A stretch of DNA of 64,000 nucleotides from Streptomyces seoulensis. GTDB taxonomy: Bacteria; Actinomycetota; Actinomycetes; Streptomycetales; Streptomycetaceae. The stretch's first letter is position 1. Every line of letters starts with the position of its first letter. The DNA lies in the NCBI GenBank assembly GCA_013364255.1, contig CP054936.1, positions 2,386,853 through 2,450,852 of the forward strand. Reading direction: 5' to 3'. Both the position numbers and the translations under genes were made by a program. Positions 58,341 through 64,000 of the stretch are shown in pieces. The notes beneath the pieces were generated by a model. It saw only the letters and a list, made by a program, of their open reading frames with translations, did no database searches and was not told the origin of the DNA.

Positions 58341-58874
58341 ATGCTGGAACTGGCGATCCTCGGTTTCCTCTACGACACCCCGCTGCACGGGTACGAGCTG
58401 CGCAAACGCATCACGGCACTGACGGGGCACGTCCGGCCCGTCGCCGAGAGCACGCTCTACCCGGCGATCAAACGGCTGGAGAAGGCGGGACTGCTCCAAC
58501 GGGCCACCGAGCCGGGGGCCGTGGCCGCGCCGCGCCACGTCCTCACCCTCACCGAGGACGGCCGGGGCGAGCTGCGCCGCCGGCTCGCCGAACCGGTCCA
58601 GCGGGACATCACCGACGAGAACCGCTGGTTCACCGTCCTGGCCTTCCTCAGGCACCTCGCCGAGCCGCACGCCCAGGCGACCGTGCTGCGGCGCAGGCTG
58701 GCCTTCCTGGAGACGCCGGCCAGCTTCTTCTACGACGGCGACCGGCCGTTGCGCGCCGAGGAACTGGACGACCCGTTCCGGCGTGGCATCCTCACCGTGG
58801 CGCGGGCCACGACACGGGCCGAACTCGCCTGGCTGCGCGCCACGATCGCCTCACTGGAGGGCGTCGCCCGCTGA
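58341..58874 (+). CDS. PadR-family transcriptional regulator
   Basis: A 177-residue winged-helix regulator. ATG at 58341 gives MLELAILGFLYDTPLHGYELRKRI, the canonical PadR start; an ATG 18 bases earlier is less likely. Recognition region VAESTLYPAIKRLEKAGLLQR and wing PRHVLTLTEDG follow (about 31-70). The C-terminal Vir-like helical domain (about 90-175) mediates dimerisation. It probably represses itself and the divergent hydrolase. Its last 24 bases overlap the convergent MpaB-type gene. Confidence 0.9.
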   Translation: MLELAILGFLYDTPLHGYELRKRITALTGHVRPVAESTLYPAIKRLEKAGLLQRATEPGAVAAPRHVLTLTEDGRGELRRRLAEPVQRDITDENRWFTVLAFLRHLAEPHAQATVLRRRLAFLETPASFFYDGDRPLRAEELDDPFRRGILTVARATTRAELAWLRATIASLEGVAR

Positions 58875-59759
58875 ACCCTCCGAGTGCCGCACGGGACAGC
58901 CCCGCAGCCCGGGGACCGGGCGGGTGCCGAGGTCGGCCACCCGGTAACCGTCCGGATAACTCCTGATCTCCCCGTTCTGCCGTGCGAAGTGCGGGGCCCG
59001 GCGCGGTGGCAGCAGGCGCACCGCCCGGCCCCGGGCGCGCACCGCGCGGCGCACGAGGGCACGGGTGAGGGCGGCCGGCGGCTCGTAGCGGAAGGCCCTC
59101 AGCAGGGGTTCGTCGAGCAGGGCCAGGGTGGCTCCGCGCAGCAGGGGCGCGAGGGGCCGCGGGTACCAGGAGGTCATCAGGCCGAGCGTCGCGTCGGAGA
59201 CTTCGCGGGAGCGCGCGTCCCAGCCGAAGTTCAGCTCCTCGTAGGCGTCGAGGTGGGCCTCGAACTCCTCGTACGTCTCGGGGATGTCCTTGATTCCCAG
59301 GTGCCGGCCGAGGGTGCGGTAGTGGACGGCGGACGCGACGGTCTCGTGACGGGAGAGCCTGCGCCAACCGTAGGCGTCGATCCAGCGTTTCGGCACGACG
59401 ACGAAGGTGGACAGCACGTAGCGCATGTCGTCGTCGCTGATGTCGTAGCTGCGGTGCATCTGGTTGACGCGCCGGATCGCGGTGCGGCCCGGCTCGCTCG
59501 CGAAGCCGTGCTCGACGACGGTGTCGAGGAGCAGGGAGGTGTCGTCGTAGCGCTTTTGCGTGCGGTCGGTCAGCTCCGCCGTCTCGGCGAGCAGCCGGCC
59601 GATGCTCGGGACGGCGTACGTCCGGTAGAGGGCGAGTTCCAGCGCGCGGGTGATGTCCCAGGGGAACTCGTAGGCGACGGTGAGCCGGTAGATCTCCGAA
59701 GCGTCGGCCACCGGATCCATGCGGCGGATGCGCTCCAGCCGCTCGAACCGCTTCGTCAC
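58851..59759 (-). CDS. MpaB-type oxygenase family protein (DUF2236-like)
   Basis: A 302-residue protein related to the MpaB/latex-clearing-protein (DUF2236) family of heme-binding oxygenases. GTG at 59757-59759 follows AAGGGG. Family runs include AYEFPWDITRALELALYRTYAVPSIGRLL near the start, the His-containing RRVNQMHRSYDISDDDMRYVLSTFVV, and YEELNFGWDARSREVSDATLGLMTSWYP. The C-terminus (after about 220) is Arg/Ala-rich and less conserved. Activity is not proven for this branch. Its 3' end overlaps the convergent PadR gene by 24 bases. Confidence 0.85.
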   Translation of the reverse strand: MTKRFERLERIRRMDPVADASEIYRLTVAYEFPWDITRALELALYRTYAVPSIGRLLAETAELTDRTQKRYDDTSLLLDTVVEHGFASEPGRTAIRRVNQMHRSYDISDDDMRYVLSTFVVVPKRWIDAYGWRRLSRHETVASAVHYRTLGRHLGIKDIPETYEEFEAHLDAYEELNFGWDARSREVSDATLGLMTSWYPRPLAPLLRGATLALLDEPLLRAFRYEPPAALTRALVRRAVRARGRAVRLLPPRRAPHFARQNGEIRSYPDGYRVADLGTRPVPGLRGCPVRHSEGSAGDALQ

Positions 59760-59854
59760 GCCGTGCCCCTTCTGCCGTCGGTGCTCCAACTCTACGGTGG
59801 GCGGCGACAGATGCGCGGTCGGCGCGGGGAATCACGCAGGGAGAAGGTGTCCGC

Positions 59855-60154
59855 ATGATCGGCAGGCTCCGTACGTCCTTCGCCAGGGTCGTCGCCTCGT
59901 GGCGGGTGGAGGAGGGCCGCGGTGGACGCGGGGCCCGTACGCCCAACTTGTTCGAGGCCGCCGCCGTCTACGTCTCGGCCCGTGCGGAGGACGACCAGGA
60001 GCGGGTCTACGAGGCGACGGCCTGGGTGTCGCCGGAGGCGCTGTCGTTCGGCGTCAGTGAGCTGGCCTGCCGCGCGGTGGTCGCCCTGGCGCGGGAGCGG
60101 GGCGAGTCGCCGCGGACGGTCGCGCGGGCGCTGCTGGGGCTCCCGGCGGCCTGA
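59855..60154 (+). CDS. Hypothetical protein, 99 residues
   Basis: A small soluble protein with no recognised domain. ATG at 59855 follows GGAGAAGG by 7 bases, which supports translation. It starts MIGRLRTSFARVVASWRVEEGR, an amphipathic basic helix. It then has PNLFEAAAVYVSARAEDDQERVYEATAW and a helical C-terminus (ELACRAVVALARERGESPRTVARALLGL). It is divergent from the MpaB-type gene by 95 bases. Function unknown. Confidence 0.7.
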   Translation: MIGRLRTSFARVVASWRVEEGRGGRGARTPNLFEAAAVYVSARAEDDQERVYEATAWVSPEALSFGVSELACRAVVALARERGESPRTVARALLGLPAA

Positions 60155-60289
60155 AAGCACGCCGGGACGACGGTCGTTTCGCCCATGTCCGGATGGAAAA
60201 CTGCAGGTCCCGGTAGTCGAGGAGTCGTGACAACCGGCTTCCCGCCGCACTAGGGTGCGCGCGGTTGGACGAACCGAGGGGAGGCCTGG

Positions 60290-61204
60290 ATGGCCGGGAC
60301 GGACGAGGAAGCCGTCGCCGCCGCGGACGACGCGCTCTATGTGCTCACGGCGGTGCTGCTGACGCCCGCGCAGTTCCCGAGCGTGCTCGGCGACGACTAT
60401 CCGGAGGCCTGTGCGGCGCTCGGCCTGGCGCCGATGGCCGACGGGTACGGCCTAGTGCTGGGGCAGGACGGCGCCGGGGCGCGGTGGACCGTCGTCGTCG
60501 ACGACGTCTCACTGGTCGCCGTCGCGATCGCCTCCTGGGACTGCGGGATGGAGTACGACCTGTCGCCCGACGCGCGCACGGTCGTGACCGCCCTGCCGGG
60601 CTGGCCCCTCGCTCTCGCCGTCGCGGCTCCCGGCGTGCCCGCGCCGCACGACCCGGACCCCGAGACGGCGGACGGACCGCTGCTGACGCCGCCGGACACC
60701 GCCGTCTGGGGTTCGGCGCTGCGCCGCCTGGGCGCCGACGAGATCGCGCGGCAGTGGACGCTGTGGCGGGACCAGATCGAGAACGGCGCCGCCGGCACGA
60801 CCGCCGGTTCCGGAGCAAGCTCGGCGCGGGAGCCCGGAGCGGGCTCGGCGCCGGAAGCCCGTACGGCCCACGAGCCGGTCCCCGAACCGGACGACGGCTC
60901 CTCCGAAGCGTCCGGCCGGAAGACGACTCCCCCGAGTCATCTCGGCGTTCGGCGCGTCCTGGCGGAGGCCCGTGCGTACGTGGACGCACCGCCGCCGCTG
61001 GGCCGCGTGCGGTCCTCCTTCGCCCCGGGCGACGCGCGGACTCTGCGCGCCGACGGTCCGGGCTGGTCGATGGTGGCCCGCACCGACGACATGGCCTTCG
61101 TGCTCCTGGACGAGGAGCCCGGTGAGGTGCTGCCGGTCGGCCGCGGACCGGAGCTGCCCGGGCTGCTCCAGGCGCTCGACAAACTGGCGGTGCGCCCGCA
61201 CTGA
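60290..61204 (+). CDS. Hypothetical protein, 304 residues, two conserved halves
   Basis: ATG at 60290 follows GGGGAGG. The first part (residues 1-165) and last part (residues 215-304) look ordered; the middle (about 165-215) is a Ser/Gly/Glu-rich linker. The C-terminal part reads LRADGPGWSMVARTDDMAFVLLDEEP and GPELPGLLQALDKLA. The first part contains DDALYVLTAVLLTPAQFPSVLGDDY. No enzyme motif or membrane segment was found. Function unknown. Confidence 0.7.
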   Translation: MAGTDEEAVAAADDALYVLTAVLLTPAQFPSVLGDDYPEACAALGLAPMADGYGLVLGQDGAGARWTVVVDDVSLVAVAIASWDCGMEYDLSPDARTVVTALPGWPLALAVAAPGVPAPHDPDPETADGPLLTPPDTAVWGSALRRLGADEIARQWTLWRDQIENGAAGTTAGSGASSAREPGAGSAPEARTAHEPVPEPDDGSSEASGRKTTPPSHLGVRRVLAEARAYVDAPPPLGRVRSSFAPGDARTLRADGPGWSMVARTDDMAFVLLDEEPGEVLPVGRGPELPGLLQALDKLAVRPH

Positions 61205-61221
61205 CCGGGTCGCTCCGGCCC

Positions 61222-61404
61222 TCAGCGCCCGAGTTCCTTGCGCGTGACACGGCGCAGCCGCCGTCGCTGTGCCGGGTCCAGCGCGAGGTAGGCGGCGGCC
61301 GGGACTCCCAGGACGACCAGGAGGACGGCCCACCAGGGCAGCCAGATCAGCAGGATCAGGCCGACCGCCACACCGCCCGCGGCGATCTTCGCGTTCTTCG
61401 ACAT
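61222..61404 (-). CDS. Small membrane protein, 60 residues
   Basis: ATG at 61402-61404 follows AAGGAGG with an ideal 7-base gap, which decides the start over a longer frame. The sequence is MSKNAKIAAGGVAVGLILLI followed by WLPWWAVLLVVLGVPAAAYL. Together these make a short basic start and two closely spaced hydrophobic segments, then a basic tail (DPAQRRRLRRVTRKELGR). No family assigned. It is convergent with the 304-residue gene. Confidence 0.72.
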   Translation of the reverse strand: MSKNAKIAAGGVAVGLILLIWLPWWAVLLVVLGVPAAAYLALDPAQRRRLRRVTRKELGR

Positions 61405-61570
61405 CTGTCGCCTCCTTCGCGGCCACTGCCGCTCTCTGTCGTGAAAACGGCTCCGCGCCCGCCGCGGTTCCGGACCGCGTCCCCGAGAAGCCCCTGAGTC
61501 GTCCCGGAGCCTGCCCCTAAGGGGCGCGGCCGGGACGCCGAGGCGCGCGGGCGCCGGGCGGCGCCGCCGC

Positions 61571-62626
61571 CTACCGGGACCTGAGCGGTTCACCCACCTC
61601 GTGCAGGTGCCGCAGGGCCTGCGCGTAGGAGTCGACGAGGCCGGTCTCCGTGTAGGGGATGCCCACCTCGCGGCAGTGGGCGCGCACCAGGGGCTGTGCC
61701 CGTCGCAGGTGCGGCCGCGGCATGCTGGGGAAGAGATGGTGCTCGATCTGGTAGTTCAGGCCGCCCAGGAACCAGTCCGTCAGCGCGCCGCCGCGGACGT
61801 TGCGGGAGGTGAGCACCTGTCGGCGCAGGTGGCCCCAGCGCTCGCCGTCCGGGTCGGGCATCTCCATGCCCTTGTGGTTGGGCGCGAAGGCGAGGCCCAG
61901 GTGCAGCCCGAACAGCGCCTGGTGGAGGGCGGCGAACGCCAGGGCCCGACCGGGTGACAGGACGGTGAGCAGCAGCCCCGAGTAGGCCGCGACGTGCCCC
62001 ACGAGCAGCGCGCCCTCCACCAGGCGCTCACGCGGCGGCTGCCGGCGCAGGTCCTGGAAGCTGTGCACCTTCAGGGCCACGCCCTCCAGGAGGGTGAGCG
62101 GGAAGAAGAGCCACGCCTGGTTGCGGGTGAGCCAGCGGCGCAGGCCCTGCCGGCCGCCGGCCTGCCCACCGGAGAACACCAGCACGTCGGCGGCGACGTC
62201 GGGGTCCTTCTCCAGGTGGTTGGGGTTGGCGTGGTGCCGGTTGTGCTTCGCGTTCCACCAGGCGTGGCTGAGCCCGAGGAGCAGATTGCCGTGCACCAGC
62301 CCGAGCAGCCGGCCGACGTCCTTGCGGCCGGTGATCTGCGCGTGGCCCGCGTCGTGGCCGATGAACGCGGTGCGCGCGAAGAGCACGGCGAGCGGCGCGG
62401 CCAGGAGCAGCGCCCACCAGGAGTCGCCGATCAGCACCAGCCCGGTGACGACGCCCGCCAGGGCGAGCGCGTTGCCCGCGACCACGCGGGCGTACCAGGC
62501 GTGGCGTCGCCTCAGGAGCCCGTGGGCCCGGACCGTGCGCAACAAGGGGGAGAACTCGCTGCCGGCGGACGGCTCACCGGTCCTTGCTGCGAGACCGTCC
62601 GCGACGGTGGCGGCTGGCTGGGGCAT
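61571..62626 (-). CDS. Membrane fatty-acid desaturase (acyl-CoA/acyl-lipid type)
   Basis: A 351-residue diiron enzyme that introduces double bonds into fatty acyl chains. All three His boxes are present: HDAGH (91-95), HNRHH (128-132) and QIEHH near residue 293. The family runs RTAFIGHDAGHAQITG and GLNYQIEHHLFPSMPRPHL agree. Four hydrophobic segments lie between. Electron donors (ferredoxin/reductase) are not adjacent. ATG at 62624-62626 gives MPQPAATVADGLAARTG. A dyad CCTGACCTCAGG (62656-62667) upstream could be an operator. Confidence 0.92.
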   Translation of the reverse strand: MPQPAATVADGLAARTGEPSAGSEFSPLLRTVRAHGLLRRRHAWYARVVAGNALALAGVVTGLVLIGDSWWALLLAAPLAVLFARTAFIGHDAGHAQITGRKDVGRLLGLVHGNLLLGLSHAWWNAKHNRHHANPNHLEKDPDVAADVLVFSGGQAGGRQGLRRWLTRNQAWLFFPLTLLEGVALKVHSFQDLRRQPPRERLVEGALLVGHVAAYSGLLLTVLSPGRALAFAALHQALFGLHLGLAFAPNHKGMEMPDPDGERWGHLRRQVLTSRNVRGGALTDWFLGGLNYQIEHHLFPSMPRPHLRRAQPLVRAHCREVGIPYTETGLVDSYAQALRHLHEVGEPLRSR

Positions 62627-62839
62627 GGCGGGGTCTCCGGCTCTCTCGGTAACGTCCTGACCTCAGGAAACGTACGGATCGGAGCCCTGCGCCGGCCATG
62701 GCGCCAGCACCCTGGAAAGCCGGGGGCCAGCCCCGCGCGCGGGAGGGGGGCTGACGGCACCCGTAAGGGTGCGGTCCTCCCCAGCGCGCGCACGGCTCGT
62801 GTCCGAGGAGCGCCGGCCGAGAAGCGCACCCGAGAAGCG

Positions 62840-62879
62840 CGAAGGCCGTGGTGCACGCGCGCGTGCACCACGGCCTTCG
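62840..62879. terminator. 40-base perfect palindrome after xylA
   Basis: Arms CGAAGGCCGTGGTGCACGCG and CGCGTGCACCACGGCCTTCG meet with no loop, a perfect 40-base palindrome. It stands 13 bases beyond the leftward xylA stop and should form a very stable terminator hairpin. It could also extrude as a cruciform. Confidence 0.8.
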
Positions 62880-62892
62880 TCCGCCCGTCGGG

Positions 62893-64000
<1,108 letters not shown>

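Overview
The window reads as chromosomal DNA of a Streptomyces species or close relative. The G+C content is very high, with strong third-position GC bias. Many GTG starts and GTGA/ATGA stop-start overlaps occur. Gene families typical of the genus are present: DUF5134, DUF5709, DUF5997, DUF6397, a SARP/BTAD regulator, a CtpI-like P-type ATPase and a type B L31. No rRNA, tRNA, CRISPR array, insertion sequence, phage gene or integration site was recognised. The content looks like conserved chromosome-arm genes: many small regulator-target pairs mixed with housekeeping genes (uracil-DNA glycosylase, helicase, thioesterase, xylose isomerase).

Layout. 1-7.3 kb: a FUSC membrane protein cut by the left edge, DUF5134, an M56 metallopeptidase, a TetR regulator, an FprA-like ferredoxin reductase, and a divergent ArsR / old-yellow-enzyme pair. 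7.4-12.6 kb: a 1449-residue CtpI-like P-type ATPase with a small Thr/Gly-repeat partner. 12.9-15.5 kb: a divergent PaaX regulator / AidB-like acyl-CoA dehydrogenase pair. 15.6-21.8 kb: an Rv1733c-like protein, a six-Asp-box propeller, uracil-DNA glycosylase overlapping an N-acetylglucosamine kinase, a CbiX-like protein lacking the chelatase histidine motif, and a lactonase with a DasR-like site. 21.9-24.2 kb: a second FUSC protein with a leader hairpin, divergent from an Lrp regulator. 24.2-27.3 kb: a SARP-type regulator divergent from an alpha/beta hydrolase. 27.3-28.6 kb: a HTH-less LysR-type sensor divergent from DUF5997.

28.8-34.6 kb: a four-gene molybdenum hydroxylase operon of the PaoABCD type (FeS, FAD, Mo subunits and an XdhC-like maturation factor) read leftward, facing a TetR regulator across a duplicated palindromic operator. 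34.7-37.4 kb: a patatin, a degenerate dienelactone-hydrolase-like protein and a universal stress protein. 37.6-41.7 kb: a GH3 lipoprotein, YjbQ, an FAD oxidoreductase and MltG. 41.7-45.0 kb: an MsbA-like ABC exporter divergent from MarR, then an L,D-transpeptidase lipoprotein. 45.3-49.0 kb: a heterodimeric ABC exporter whose two subunits have complementary broken ATPase motifs. 49.4-54.6 kb: DUF5709, L31 type B, a YdjM-like membrane protein, a DUF3516-type helicase and TesB. 54.7-64 kb: DUF6397, an orphan roadblock protein, a PPOX-class oxidoreductase, a methyltransferase, an alpha/beta hydrolase divergent from PadR, an MpaB-type protein, three small unknowns, a fatty-acid desaturase and xylose isomerase cut by the right edge.

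The most consistent theme is local regulation. At least eight divergent regulator/target pairs carry visible palindromes or repeats in their shared spacers (ArsR, PaaX, Lrp, SARP, TetR, MarR, PadR). Several genes appear to be read from leaderless transcripts. No new defence or mobile system is evident. The most unusual items are the complementary ABC pair, two conserved folds that have lost catalytic residues, the FUSC leader terminator, and a SARP-type heptad repeat.
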